From Zygaena filipendulae (Eukaryota; Arthropoda; Insecta; Lepidoptera; Zygaenidae), in the NCBI GenBank assembly GCA_907165275.2, contig OU015652.1, positions 9,253,001 through 9,317,000 of the forward strand: a DNA stretch of 64,000 nt, written 5' to 3'. Numbering within the stretch: position 1 is the stretch's first letter; every line of letters begins with the position of its first letter. A model generated the notes under the pieces. The model saw only the letters and a list, made by a program, of their open reading frames with translations. It made no database searches and was not told the origin of the DNA. Below, one piece after another: positions 50,862-63,077 of the stretch. The translations under genes were made by a program, and so were the position numbers.

Positions 50862-51375
50862 TTGCTGGACTTCCAGGTGTCATGTGCTACACATATTAAA
50901 ATAAGAAGTCCTGGTGGAATATCATAGAAGAGGATTGTTTTCTTTTAATGTTCAGGCAGTAACAGGCCCGAATTTGGATTTTTTAAAGTTGTAGCTCGAT
51001 GGCCTAGCGGAACTCATGATAGTTTTATTCATTATAGTAGTGCACTAAAACAGCTGTCAGGTGTATTGCAAGGTATACTGCTTGGTGAGTGATTATGTAG
51101 TAGGTAAATGATGTGCATTTAACACCATTCTTGTCCTAATTCAAACAGTCAAGAAAAGTACAATAAAAGCCATATCAGTAATCAAAACGAAAAATACTGT
51201 TGAGAGTTTTTAGTATTTGGAAAAGGAAGTTTCCATATCTTCAAGTGAGTATGAGTATCAAATTAGACACAGTTGTGGCTGTAATTTGTGTGTGTGCTAC
51301 ATTTCACAATATCTCATTACCATTAGATGAACTCCTGCTTTATACTGACAATAGATCACTATTGCGATTGTGATT
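50862..51375 (+). pseudogene. HARBI1-like transposase relic
   Basis: Broken frames carry FNVQAVTGPNLDF, then after a one-base deletion VVARWPSGTHDSFIHYSS and LQGILLGE. Later come KNTVESF, an EKEVSIS segment, HNISLPLDELLLYTDNRS. RWP-G-S/T-HDS is the HARBI1 motif with the second catalytic Asp. Several stops and shifts make it inactive. Confidence 0.7.
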
Positions 51376-51515
51376 CTGATCATATTATATCCGGTACCTA
51401 ACATAAATGATATACATAAGAAAATCCCAATAGTAATGGTTCTTGTTCAGGCAATCCATAGTTGAGAGATTTTTTAGAGATAACTAGTTAGGTATAGATA
51501 ACTTTTTATGAATAA

Positions 51516-51881
51516 CTAGCTGTGCCCCACGGTTTTACTCCACATGAGTTTCGGAATCCCCGCAGGAACGATTTTCTTTTAAAATAGTTTTATTCTTCGT
51601 TATAACATCAGCTATTTGCCTGAAAGTCCCGTTAAAATCGGTCTAGCTGTTTTAGACAGAACAAACAGACAGACGGTTTCACCCGCGGTAATTTCAGAGT
51701 TACCGAAGAGAATTCCGGGATAAAAAGTACCCTATGTCCTTCTCTGTACCTGACCCTGACAACGTGCATGCCAAATTTCATCTAAATCCGTTCAGCCGTT
51801 TTTGCGTGATTGAGTAACAAACATCCAAACATCTAAACATCCAAACATCCACACTTTCACATTTATAATATTAGTAGGATT
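51516..51881 (-). mobile_element. Two Helitron-like copies in tandem inside Harbinger
   Basis: The first starts CTAGCTGTGCCCCACGG and runs to about 51660 (GAACAAACAGACAGAC). The second resumes at GGTTTCACCCGCGGTAATTT and ends TTTATAATATTAGTAGGAT. A short CATCCAAACATC repeat is expanded near the end. Confidence 0.7.
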
Positions 51882-52451
51882 ATATTATACTTTCATATGC
51901 ATTAAGTGAAAAACTGTTAATTTGGAATCACAAACAGACACTTCAATTTTATTTATATGTATAAATTTATAGATTAAAAACCATAAAATAATAAAAAAAG
52001 AATTGGTTATACTCAGATTTTGTTTGTTATTTGTTTTTTTAAGGTGTAATAACAATTTTTACTTACAGAGTGGTTGCACCTTGGAATGGGCTACCGGAAG
52101 AAGTCTTGGCACCTTACAATTATTATTTGAAAACAGACTGGACAAATATTAGAAACAAAAGATAGAAAAATAGTAATGTATAACTGGATACAGGCACCTA
52201 TCAGCTGCTTCAACTACCTGCCTGAATTTTAAATAAATAAAATAAAACTAGTTCATTTAAAATAAATAATTTTATTATTGTAATTCTAGTTTTTTTTTAA
52301 TTCAGCTAGCTCTAGTTTTGCCATCTACAATAGCTTAATTTTTTTCTTCCTCAAACTCAGCTGCTCTCTCAGCAGCTTGTTTTAATGTCTCCAACTAAAA
52401 AAATACACTCATTAGAACTACATATTTTAGAATACATATTATAACACACAT

Positions 52452-52760
52452 TAGCTGTGCCCTGCGATTCCACCCGTTTGAGTTTCTGAATTTCCGCAAG
52501 AACTCCAAAGTAGCATAATTTACACCTTATAACATCATTTAATTGTCAGAGAAAGTCCCGTTCAAATAGGTTCAACCGTTTCAGAGATTCACCTGTGGAA
52601 ATCTCAAAGATCCCACAGGAATTCCCAGATAAAAAGTACCCTATGTTTTTCTCTGTACCGGTGAAAATGTGTATGCAAAATTTCATGTTGATCGGTTAAG
52701 CCATTAAGGTGTGAAAACGTAACAAATAAACAAACTAAGTTTCACATTTATAATAAAAGG
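52452..52760 (-). mobile_element. Helitron-like repeat inside Harbinger
   Basis: It starts TTAGCTGTGCCCTGCGATTC and ends TTTCACATTTATAATAAAAGG, with a duplicated GGTGAAACC-like head region similar to the copy at 22551. Confidence 0.65.
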
Positions 52761-52880
52761 ATTTCAATTACAACTTGGTATTTTGCCCAGCCCTGTTGAG
52801 TTGTTATTGAATGTTACCTTTTCTATTATGCTTATTATGCTTCGGTTGAGGTGGTGGATTTGATGGTCCACCTCTAGTTT

Positions 52881-53235
52881 TTAAAAGATAGCCTTGCTTT
52901 TACGGGCCATAGCCTTAAGGTTATCCCATGCTCTTTTTAATGTAGTTACATCACGCTGCAAGTAAAAAAAAATATAATTAGTTCTAGTTATATTAACAAA
53001 AAGTGTATACAAGCAATAACTAGAATACAAGTATATACAAGTAATACAATACCTTGTATACAAGTGCATTACTATTGAACTCGTCAGTGACTGAAATCCA
53101 GGCCATTTTTTCTTTAAAACTGACTTTCCGTCGATCAGTTTTTATTCAATTATCGATGTTTAATTAATGTGCAAATAAAAATTTTTCGTCCGGGGTAAAG
53201 TTTGCAACTCGTTTGCTTTGTGTTTTATTTTGCTC
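52881..53235 (-). pseudogene. Myb/SANT-like (zeste-type) DNA-binding protein relic
   Basis: On the minus strand an exon after 'atttcag' reads KRVANFTPDEKFLFAH, then frame damage, then KTDRRKVSFKEKMAWISVTD and EFNSNALVYK (ends 53053). A 97-bp intron follows, and RDVTTLKRAWDNLKAMARKS with KAIF stop (52881-52955). FTPDEK...AW...EFN...LK..W.NLK.R is the Myb_DNA-bind_5 pattern. The protein normally helps Harbinger transposase bind DNA. Confidence 0.65.
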
Positions 53236-53400
53236 CTGAAATATAAAGAAAACCATATAAATACATGCCTAACATATTTTTATCTTTTAACAATATGAAA
53301 CCAATAATAATTACTTAATACTCACCATTTTTTATACAATAATTTCAAATTATTATTATATAACTAAAGACGAATTCTCCTACTTCTACTTCAAGCGCTC

Positions 53401-53516
53401 TCCACATTCGCGCGTAGTTCGCGCGCGAAGCCGCGAAACACCCGCGAACTATAAGTGTAGAATCATGGTTCGCGGGTGTTTCGCGGCTTGGCGCGCGGTT
53501 CGCGCGCGAATGTGGA
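53401..53516. repeat. GC-rich long hairpin
   Basis: TCCACATTCGCGCGTAGTTC at the left pairs with GCGGTTCGCGCGCGAATGTGGA-type sequence at the right; arms are about 49 bp with an 18-nt loop. Composition is strikingly GC-rich inside an AT-rich element, so it is probably a separate nested insertion. Confidence 0.75.
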
Positions 53517-53983
53517 CAGACCTTTAATAGTGGCGGCTATTCCAATTTGAAAAATTTCGCGGACTGATTTGACGTAGGTAATTGAAAAATGAAAATGGCG
53601 GCGTTCAATGTTGTCATATCACAAAAGTCATGGCATTCACGATTTAATTTTATTGAAATCAATTATTATTTCCGATTAAAGTAATAGTAAATTAACGCAA
53701 TTAATTATTTCTAAAGAAAAATAATAACTTCACCTCATAAAAACTACAAAAACAAAAGTATCATTTCCATGAGTTTATGCATGTGGCAATGTCGCACTTT
53801 ATCGATACCCATTTCGATAGGGTGTACCGCCCTATGCTTACATATAGTTGTCAATCTACTAATCAACATTAAATTTTTGTCTCTGGGAGCTACGGCGATT
53901 TAATTGTCACTAGAGGTTTTAAGTAGCATTAGTTATGGGCCGATTAACGTTATTTTAATGAACGACTCTGAGTGCGGCGGTAA

Positions 53984-55564
53984 GTCTTTTGCTATTTTCG
54001 CAGCTTTATTATGGTTAATTATCTTCTTTAAATAACTTTAGTAACACTTGTCCCTTCTGTGGGCGCAGTTGGATCTCTTCAAATCCTTGGTAACTCGCAG
54101 TGCCACATCCGTTAGAGAAGTACCTACAGTCGGTGGCACCAGTATGTAAACACTTGAATTCAAGTGATAACATATTTCTGCTGCCTACTGTACACCTATA
54201 GAAACTGCTGCACTTCTAACGTGCGATTCTCTTACCGATTAATAGTTGTGTTTCTGATTCGCCTCATGTAGGTAATGTAAAATATGTATTGTTATTTATT
54301 TTGATTCAACTAAGCAATATTATATAATTACAATTAAAGTGATTTCAATGACCAATAACAGTTTTGTTCTTTTTTAGCCCTTATTAAAATTAGGTACCTA
54401 TCTCTCAAACCCTTTTGTCAGATAACAGCAGGTACACGGGTACGTAAGGTTCGACACAGGTGGGTCGTTAAAACACTCTGTACAGTCCTGACATCCGCTC
54501 TCGTAGTGTAGGCACGAGCGATGTCTTCCGCATACTAATGTTACTCGCCTTGAACCTTAACGACAATATTCTACATCAGTGTTATCCACACGAATCTTAA
54601 TATTATGGTAAACTGTGGTGTTATCGCTAGAAGAATGTAGGTAGGGTAACTTGAACAACGTTAACTTTCTGGATGATGTTTATGATAATGAAGGATTTAT
54701 GGAATATGAACCGAAATATGCATTATATGCGAAAATATTATATTATATTAAATATTATAATTTATTACCTACAACATCGTCTTATGTAATACCTACTTAC
54801 ATATTAAATGAAACACCCATAGTAGGTATTCAAAGCAATCAGTATGAAGTAGCTATCTATATTATAGATCTGGAAATTATGCAGTCGGCTGACGTGTTAT
54901 TAGAAATTAGAAACAAGATTTCAATGATGGCTGTAACCCAACAGATAAAATATAAAAAGTAAAAAAAAACGCTATTCAATACATAGTTAACTTTGGTCTA
55001 TTATTGAATAGATTCTCTTTTGTCAGCAATGTTAATATCGGTTGGCATGGCAATATTGATCCTGAGCTTTCATTTATAGCTTTCATTTATTTTTGTTTGT
55101 ATGTACCTAGTACTAATTGAATAGGTAGGTAAGAAGGTATGTAAGGACTTATTGAATATACGGGTTTTTTAGTATATCAATGATATACCTATATAAATGC
55201 AAAAACTAATTACTTACTTAAAAAATAAGACCCGTATGAGTGTATTTGTAACTAGATAGGTACCTACCTATTGTAATATTGGTAGAATAAATTGTTTTTA
55301 AATTTTAATATCAATAAAGCGAGAGTCTTCAAGGGATCATGGGTCACTGATACTTTCTTATTATGCTTGCGTCTGCCGTCTGATGACATGACTATTAAAC
55401 ATTAACGCACACATCGAAACTCTAACCGTAACGTTTTTTAGGATTAATTCGTCAAATTCTGATCTGGTTTCCGTCACGAGTTCCCGCCACCAGCGTGAGT
55501 AATCAGGGCAATCGGAGGCGGTTTCATTCAAAATGAATGTCCACCATGTTGGTATGCGAATGAA
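53984..55564. other. Intergenic DNA between rut and baz
   Basis: AT-rich; GTAGGTA-type short repeats. One 103-codon open frame (54651-54962) is Ile/Tyr-rich and matches no family I know. Its translation is what random AT-rich sequence gives, so I do not call a gene. Confidence 0.6.
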
Positions 55565-56188
55565 ATACAAGTAGTTGCGAGGCAGGTATGACGCAGCACG
55601 GCGGCGGCGCGGCGCAGCACCGCACGGGCACGACCACACGCGCACAGCTGCCTGCCGTGACGCCGACTTCCATTGGTCGCGGGAACCGGTCGCGCCGCGC
55701 CCCGCCGCCTTCCCCACCTCACCCGCAACCGACAACTTCCCAACGAATTCTTATTATTCATACACATTGCCACGACCGTTGTCGCTTCTGAGTGCGTGCG
55801 CTCTTTGCGCTCGTATTCCGCGTAATCTTATCGAAATGTACCAAGTTTTGAATGTAATTAGTGAACATAGTGTGGATAGTCTAAGTCACAGTGTTTCCTG
55901 AAACAATTCGCGGTACCGTGATGGAACGTCAGTGACTACGTTTGCGTTATAACTATGAAAACACACGATACAAGTTGCGGCGGTTTTTTTGTTGTTGTTC
56001 CACCGGCAGAACATTTCGGGTTGTTTTGATGCAGGGTATCTTCAACTATGAGTAGATAGTGCAGTGTGCTCCTGTTAGTTTGTCGTCAAACTAATATGTC
56101 AGCGTGTGCCAACTGTGGTGCATAGTGAGTAGTGAGCGAGGTGTGGTGTTCTGGTGATTCATAGTGGGTGATATTAGCGTGAATAGGT
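55565..56188 (+). promoter_or_regulatory. baz: Probable promoter and 5' leader of the baz gene
   Basis: Positions 55575-55730 form a CpG-rich island in AT-rich surroundings, with an inverted CCAAT box (ATTGG, about 55672-55676). Downstream, 55920-56180 carries several short upstream ORFs: 55921-55935, one opening at 55955, 56048-56059 and 56096-56125. An initiator-like TCAGT lies at 55929-55933, but no matching downstream promoter element or TATA box is evident. The start site itself is not determinable. The assignment is inference from composition and proximity. Confidence 0.45.
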
Positions 56189-56308
56189 ATGAAGGTGACG
56201 GTGTGTTTTGGGGCTGTGCGCGTGCTAGTGCCCTGCGGCAGCGGCGAGCTGCTGGTCAGGGACCTCGTCAGGGAGGCGACGCTGCGGTACAAGAAAGCAA
56301 TCGGACAG
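56189..56308 (+). CDS. baz: Par-3/Bazooka, first coding exon (40 codons), 3'-partial
   Basis: The frame begins MKVTVCFGAVRVLVPCGSGE and continues LLVRDLVREATLRYKKAIGQ before 'gtcagt'. This is the start of the PB1-like N-terminal oligomerisation domain (CR1) of Par-3. Bazooka is the polarity scaffold that works with Par-6 and aPKC at the apical cortex; the exon holds only the first half of CR1. The ATG is fixed by an in-frame TGA nine bases upstream (56180-56182) and G at -3. No second exon is recognisable to 64000, so intron 1 exceeds 7.7 kb. Identity is clear from the near-diagnostic MKVTVCFG opening. Confidence 0.92.
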
Positions 56309-58128
56309 GTCAGTTGAAACTAACTTTATGAGTTGAACGACGCGACGCCCTCTTCTATGTAATTTTTAATTTCTCTGCGGGTATTACCACTTTTATGTAA
56401 AACAGTTTTGGGGGTCCTAGTTTTTATTTAAATTAGAATGGTGAGGATATTTAAAATCATAAGAAATATTTACAAAAGTAGTTAAGTAGGTTACCTATAT
56501 AATATAAGTAAGAAAGTATCATTTTTGTATTTTTTAAGTATAGGTTTGTATTATATATTCTACCTACCTACGCGTTTCACGTAAAAAGTAAAAACTAGAT
56601 AGGTGTCCTACCCACTAAAAACTACTGTATGCAGATTTGAATCCAAGCATGGCATAATATAGTAGGCTCAGACGAAATATAGTAGGTAGGTACCTACCTA
56701 GTCAGTACTCAGTACCTACCCAGATAGTTTATGCTGTTTATGTGCTGACTCAACATTTAGGATAACAAAGAATTCCCGAGGAAATCCTGAAATTCACTAC
56801 ATATCAGAATGTCAGTGCAGAACAACTACATAGTTTAGAATATTTCTGCCTTAATTATGCATGTCATAGGATCCGAAGCTTAACATAAAAAAGATAATGC
56901 TAGGTAGGTACCTATAGGTAAATACAACAAACGAGAGACTGGTAGAGAGGTCGTCTATCACTGTGCAACATATTATTTGCCTTGACGCACGATGATACGT
57001 TTTACTGAAGTCTGAAGCACGATTGTAACCTAGTCCACTGTTTTTGCGTAATGATCATTTGCTTACGGAATGCAAGATTGACTGGTGGCAGAGCGAGAAC
57101 CACTTTCGCGCAATGTCCGCTGCCAGTAGCGGCTACTTGGCCTGCCAGCTCGCACTCGGCATCAGCAAACAACTCAAACCAGACTAGACTCGCGATAACA
57201 GCTAGTAAACATACGTACCTACCTAATAGTGAGAAAAAAAGTGACACACTTGTAGAATTTATGAACGTCATTAATTTGATGACCGCAAAACTACTTTCAT
57301 AATTCCTAAAATAGCTAAAGTCGATGATTGACGTACCTACGTAGCTGAAGTCATTTTAAATTTAGAAGTAACTATCTACGAGTATTATTGTGTGACCTTG
57401 TGAAGTTAAACAAATTACCGATACTTAGTACCATTACTAGGTTTATGTTTAGTTAAGTAAGAAAATATAATGTACCTATATTTTGCGATCATTTTAAAAC
57501 ATAAAACGAGGGACTATTAATAATCTTCATAATGTAGACATTCACCTGCATCGTAATATAGACAGACTCACCTGCATCACTTCGTAACATATTAGATACA
57601 CCTGCACTAGTTATTGATCATTAACTAAGAATCGTTCGTAGGAAGCGGACGACCTTCCATTTAACTTGCGCCGCTTTGTTCAAAATAACATAAGCGTTGA
57701 CTATACCTGCCTTCGATATCCAATAAGTTTTTTTTTATAAGCATTGTTTAATTGGGTACACTCTATTAATAATATTATCTTGAACATGATCTTTGTGAGA
57801 AACAGGGAACCAGCGTAACTAGTTCTTAATTCTTTTCTGTATTCTTAAGTTGAGCTAAAGTCAAAAACAACAGTGGAGATTTTAGCGAATTTCAAAATTA
57901 AAACGTGACAGTAATGAGACCCTTAAGAAAAATCGACACCTGTCTTTTACCAAAGTATCTATACCTATTTGTCGTCGCTCATATTCTAGTATGTTATAGA
58001 ACAACCGAACTAGACTTGCTAGACACTTCTGGTTTATAGATATTCAAGAACGCTCCCACGATTAATCGTCTTAGTATAAAGATTATGGACGAGCCACAAA
58101 TTGGAACTCTGTAGTCTGTACTTATACG

Positions 58129-58424
58129 AGTATTTATTAGAGCACAGTGCGCGAGCTATGGCTGAATATAATTATCGACCCTGCATTGGGCGCTGAAAGT
58201 GCAAGCCATACAACAGTGTCTTGTTGGTTTGGGCGCTTTGAAGCAGGATATAGAAGTTTTGATAGTTAACGACGCTCCAAGACGACTAGTATTTATTAGA
58301 GCACAATGCGCGAGCTGCGGCTGAATATATCAACCCTGCATTGGGCACTGAAAGTGCAAGCCATACAACAGTGTCTTGTTGGTTTGGGCGCTTTGAAGCA
58401 GGATATAGAAATCTTGATAGTGGT
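58129..58424 (+). pseudogene. Tandemly duplicated mariner transposase N-terminal fragment
   Basis: Two copies 159 bp apart, starting AGTATTTATTAGAGCACA. The second reads AAEYINPALGTESASHTTVS then CWFGRFEAGYRNLDSGE, the second helix-turn-helix pattern of mariner transposases (T-V-x-x-W-F-x-R-F-x-x-G). The first copy has a two-base indel and a stop. No catalytic domain is present. Confidence 0.6.
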
Positions 58425-60315
58425 GAAGGTAGGTACCATAGAAGCCGTTTCCTACCGGCTTTCCTTCAGAAGTTTGGAACACAACCACTCTCTCTATACT
58501 GTAATTGAGACATGGTACAATCAGTAATTTAAACCAAACCCCGTCTCGGGACTATATAAGTTACTTTCACCCCTAGGATAACAATGTACTATTGTCTGAC
58601 CTGGATAGTAGTAATAATTCGTGGAATTATTACGAGAATGATACACGTCATGCCTTTTGACTCCCTCAAAAAGGAAACTCACCGAGTTAACTAAGGAAGG
58701 GCAAAAACACTGCTTTCTGCTTGCATTTTCTGCTTTTTTGTTTTTTAGGATACGTAGCTAGTTTCGGAAGAAAAATATGATTTTCTGCACGATTGGTAGT
58801 CGACGCGCGACGGTTGCATAAGAAAAAGGTCGCGCACAAAAAAATATCGTCAAACGTTCTCTTGCTGCTCTAGTGACGATTGACTGTTTGAAATTAAAAC
58901 TTTGAATGAAATATTTGCCACACCTAAGTTGGTTCCTGGGGCCGTATTTTTGGATCGTTCGAAATACCTTCTTTCGCACACGGAATATCGAGTTCACATG
59001 TGAATAATACTCAATGTTCAATACATTTTTTTAAGCATTCACATGCGAATCATGCAATTCCGTGTGCGGAAAGTAATTCCAGCGATTCAAAAATACGTTC
59101 CCTGGACTATTTCTTACGCCTCTTTTACTTTTGAGATTATCATAAATGGCATGGACCAATTAAACCATTAAACCAATGGCACGGACCAATTAGTCAATGG
59201 TCATAATTATGTGGTCATATGACTGATAATAATTGATTGAATATCGAATGATGCTTAGGTCACAGATAATATAATACTATACTTATAAGTTTTAAGCATC
59301 AATTACGTTAAAAAAGGTGGGCATTTAGGATATATCACTTTTTGCTTGTGATAAAAACAGTCACTTTGCAGCGTCTTGTTCGCATAGGATGAGAAGGTAT
59401 AATATTATAATTATTATCTTTGTATTCAAACCAACAAAACTGGCTTTCCAACACATGGCGAGTTTCCTGTCAAGTGGATGGCCGAAGAACCACTATCTGA
59501 TATTTTAAATGTTTTTTTTTTTTTTTATATAAGTTGAAGCGATAGTATACGCTTAATGGATCGCAGATGTTATAGCTTTAGTGGTTCTTTGTTTCGTAAT
59601 TTCATTCCACGTTACAGTTATTTTTTTAGATTTTCTTTCTAACCAATAGAATCGATACTTATGTATAAAGCAATTTTAAGCACGTATAGCGTTTATTATG
59701 GTGACATGCGATAAGATGGAGGTCATCTCAATCAACCTAATTTAGTTCATGAACATTCACTTAGTTAATTACTGTCTTATCATTTAAACACGTAGGTATT
59801 TATATGTACCTATAGGTATGTTGAGTTACACAGCTAGTAATAATATAAAATCTAAATAATATTTTAATAGAAAAACATATTGTAATTTATCCTAACTACC
59901 TATACCTAATTCTTTTATAATAGGTACGTAGGTAGGTACTAAATTTAATCTAACTCGGCAGCTCTTAAAATTTGGATCTACATTCAAGATAAATATCTAC
60001 ACACATAATATGTCAGTAAGTGGGTTTGTGAACGGGTCCGTTGATCGCTCTAAATGACCATAATGACAGCTGCTTCGTTAGTTAAACCTATTGGGACTGA
60101 CTAACTATAGTATCTCTGTAGATAGAGTTTACTACTTTGTTATATTGTAGTAAACTCTTTCTGCACCAAAAAATAAACCGTCAGTTTGTAAACTTAAAAC
60201 AATTTACCATATTACTATTGTATGTATATTATTAATGCTGAATAAATAAATCAATGAACAGAAAATGTGTGCGTGCTCGCACATGAGAAATACCATACCA
60301 TCGCTTTACCACCAG

Positions 60316-60393
60316 CACAGAGCAAATATATTAACTAGAGAGGACATGTAGGCTACCGTTGCAAAGGAAGTTAGAGCAAATGCTTTAAGTACT
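60316..60393. mobile_element. MITE family B, fragment (copy 4)
   Basis: CACAGAGCAAATATATTAAC, GAGAGGACATGTAGGC and GTTGCAAAGGAAGTTAGAGC match the left part of the family, then similarity ends. Confidence 0.7.
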
Positions 60394-60644
60394 TGTATTG
60401 AGTATTTTATGTATTTATATGGTATATAGTTCATATTTATTATGGTATATAGTATATATTTATATAGTATAATGTTTGGAATGCTTTGCTCAACCACCCG
60501 TGTATTTTTGTTTGTCCTTTCGCATAATTGGTTGTCTGGAAGAGATCGCAACTATGCGATAAGACCGCCATTTGTTTTCTCCTTTTTCTTTAGTTTACTG
60601 TATCATTGTTATTTTATGTGCAATAAAGGATTAAATAAATAAAT

Positions 60645-60775
60645 ACTATGTCCTTCTCTGGACCCCTGACAATATTTAGGCAAAATTTCATGACGATCGG
60701 TTGAGCCGTTAAAGCGTGAAAGCGTAACAAAAAAATAAATAAACAAACACACTTTCGCATTTATAATAGTGATTT
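60645..60775 (-). mobile_element. Helitron-like repeat, 5' half
   Basis: ACTATGTCCTTCTCTGGAC through CATGACGATCGGTTGAGCC to TTCGCATTTATAATAG; lacks the GC hairpin and CTAG end. Confidence 0.65.
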
Positions 60776-61924
60776 AAGGATTTTCTGTTGAGCTTAACCC
60801 AACCTAGCGTGTCGGAGTGCACGTAAATACTCGTACCTCTGCCCTGCGATTTTGCGATGCCGACCTACAATTTCATGGTTTGAAACATGTTTAAAAAAAA
60901 AACAATTAAAAAAAAATAACAGATAACATACTGAACATACTGAACAGAACTGGTACATCAGTATGGATTTAGATTTCAGCGTTTGTCACCGTCGTATTGG
61001 GAGCTTAGTTTCGTTACTAATTTAAAGACTCTTGCTCTTACAGGTATGTAATTAGGAATCTTTATTCTGAATCCTGAGGTAGCGATTTTGTGTCTAAGCA
61101 TATTTAATATTTAGAATAATACATTACGATACAAGGGCGTAATGTTGGTTAACCATGACGCACGTGTATCGTACGATGTTTTTCATGACTTTCAGTTTGT
61201 CTGGAAATAAGGAACTTTACATTTTCCTAACAAAATGTATGGGAAAGGTTTTTTTCGATTTGTGACATTTCTGATACCCTAACTAAACTAACTTGGCCCC
61301 ATAGAACCAATTGATTAACCTAATAAAAATTATTTTGAAATATCGCCGATTTCTCGCTGACTGTGCATTTTTTTCAAAACCTGTAAATGCCGATAGCAAT
61401 AACTAAAAAAATAAGGGATGGTCTTCCAAGATCATATTCGGGTGGCTTTAACTCTTAGGTAAACCGCCCTTACTGATCCGTCTCAAATTTCCAAACTGTA
61501 TAGGTAATGTATTAGGTATCTAAAGACAGTGAGTTTCTAGATGTTTATGTAAGAGTGTTGAAAATGGTTTTATATCCTGAGGTTTTATACCTATGTATGT
61601 GAAAGCTGGTATAAATTCGGATGTTATCTGGCATAGAGTTGAGCGCAGCAACTTATTATCGACTAGCCGTCCCCCGCGGTAATTTCGGAATTCCCATCTG
61701 AATTTCGGGATAAAAAGCATAAGAATGTTCAAAATCGGTTCAGTAAATCCATGTCCAAATAGTCATGCGTATTTTCGAAGGAATGTTGGAACCAGGCGAA
61801 TCACCTTTAATATTTAGCTGGTAATTTTGTATTGTGACGGATTGCAGCGAGCGTGAGCGTTGTGGGCGTCGGCTGTTCCTGTATGTACGTGTGTGACTTG
61901 AGCTTGACTCATACGCACGTGCAA

Positions 61925-62100
61925 TCCTAATATTTTAAATGCGACATAATGTAAGTTTTGTTTGTTTGTTGTTACGCTTTCACGCCTTAACTACTCAACC
62001 GATCACTAGGAGACATGTTGTTTGGGGTACACAAAAGACAATAAGTACTCTTATCCCGGAATTCCCGCGGGGACTAGAAATGAATCACGGAGAAATATAG
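61925..62100 (+). mobile_element. Helitron-like repeat, diverged
   Basis: TCCTAATATTTTAAATGCG, GTTACGCTTTCACGCC and GGAATTCCCGCGGGGACTAG; the CTAG end has decayed to ATATAG. Confidence 0.6.
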
Positions 62101-63077
62101 TTAAACATAAGTGTCAAGTGCCTATTTTCACACTTTATGAATAAACTTTTTGCTATTTAGCGTTAAGATCAAAATATATACTTACTGCTGCTATTTATTA
62201 TAAGCAAAGTTTCAAACTATCATAACATTCATATTGTATTACCAAAACAAATAATAATAGGCACTTTATACGACACTTCATCATCACCACACTACATATT
62301 TACCAGCTATTCCGAGTAGTTCAGTATTCGTGTGTAGTGGTCGCATGGTTCTCATTACGTAGGTACGTTTTAAACTCGAGATGGGTATAGCTAAATGTGC
62401 TAATTTATACACTATGCGGATTGTTCACATTCCGTGACGATCGCATGGGAATTTGTTTACTACGCCGCATTATCTTTTGTTATAACCAAGCGTGTTTTGT
62501 CATATTGCTGTGTTACTGTAGATAACAGTTTTGTAACTTGCGTCTAATTAGCATATTGGCTTTAAGGGTGCGCTCTACCATATGACGCAGCTCCCTTCCG
62601 ATAGAGGCCGCGGACGGCGCCATAAAAGAGTTTTCTCAATTTACAGAGAATCACAAGGTTAAAAAATAGATTTTGATGATGGGTGCGAGAGGATGAGTGT
62701 TTAATACATCTTTGATTTAAAATTTTTATATGGCTTTACGCGCATTATTATCCTTTAACTACACGAAAATATCGAATAACCGGCCGAAACGTAGTCACAC
62801 ACACATGCAAATCGATTAATACTAGACGAATAAGATTCGTAATTTGGCCATTTCTACAAGAGTCTCGGTGGCGCTGTGGTGTAATGCGTCTCTTTTTGTA
62901 AACTATGAATCGTGAAAATCTTGTGTTCAAACCTTAGATTTCGATTCCACTTTTTGTAACTATTTTGTCAAACTTATTTATACACACTTATTTATAAACG
63001 ATTTATTTTTCGTTCTTTCTAGGATTTTAAACTGTAATGAAAAAAAATTCTAGGGTATAGAACAACAATATTTAAGA

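Larger units (their letters stand above)
50558..53980. mobile_element. PIF/Harbinger-type DNA transposon, decayed
   Basis: Perfect 18-bp terminal repeats CCGCCGCACTCAGAGTCG (50558-50575) and its complement (53963-53980) are flanked by TAA at 50555-50557 and 53981-53983. The interior has relics of both proteins typical of the superfamily, a HARBI1-like DDE nuclease on + and a Myb/SANT-like protein on -, arranged convergently. Helitron-like copies (51516-51881, 52452-52760) and a GC-rich hairpin (53401-53516) have inserted. 3.4 kb, not autonomous. Confidence 0.85.

Noticed and set aside
54651..54962. 103-codon open frame on the plus strand
   Set aside because: AT-rich, Ile/Tyr/Asn-biased translation with no similarity I know, no splice context and no promoter signal.
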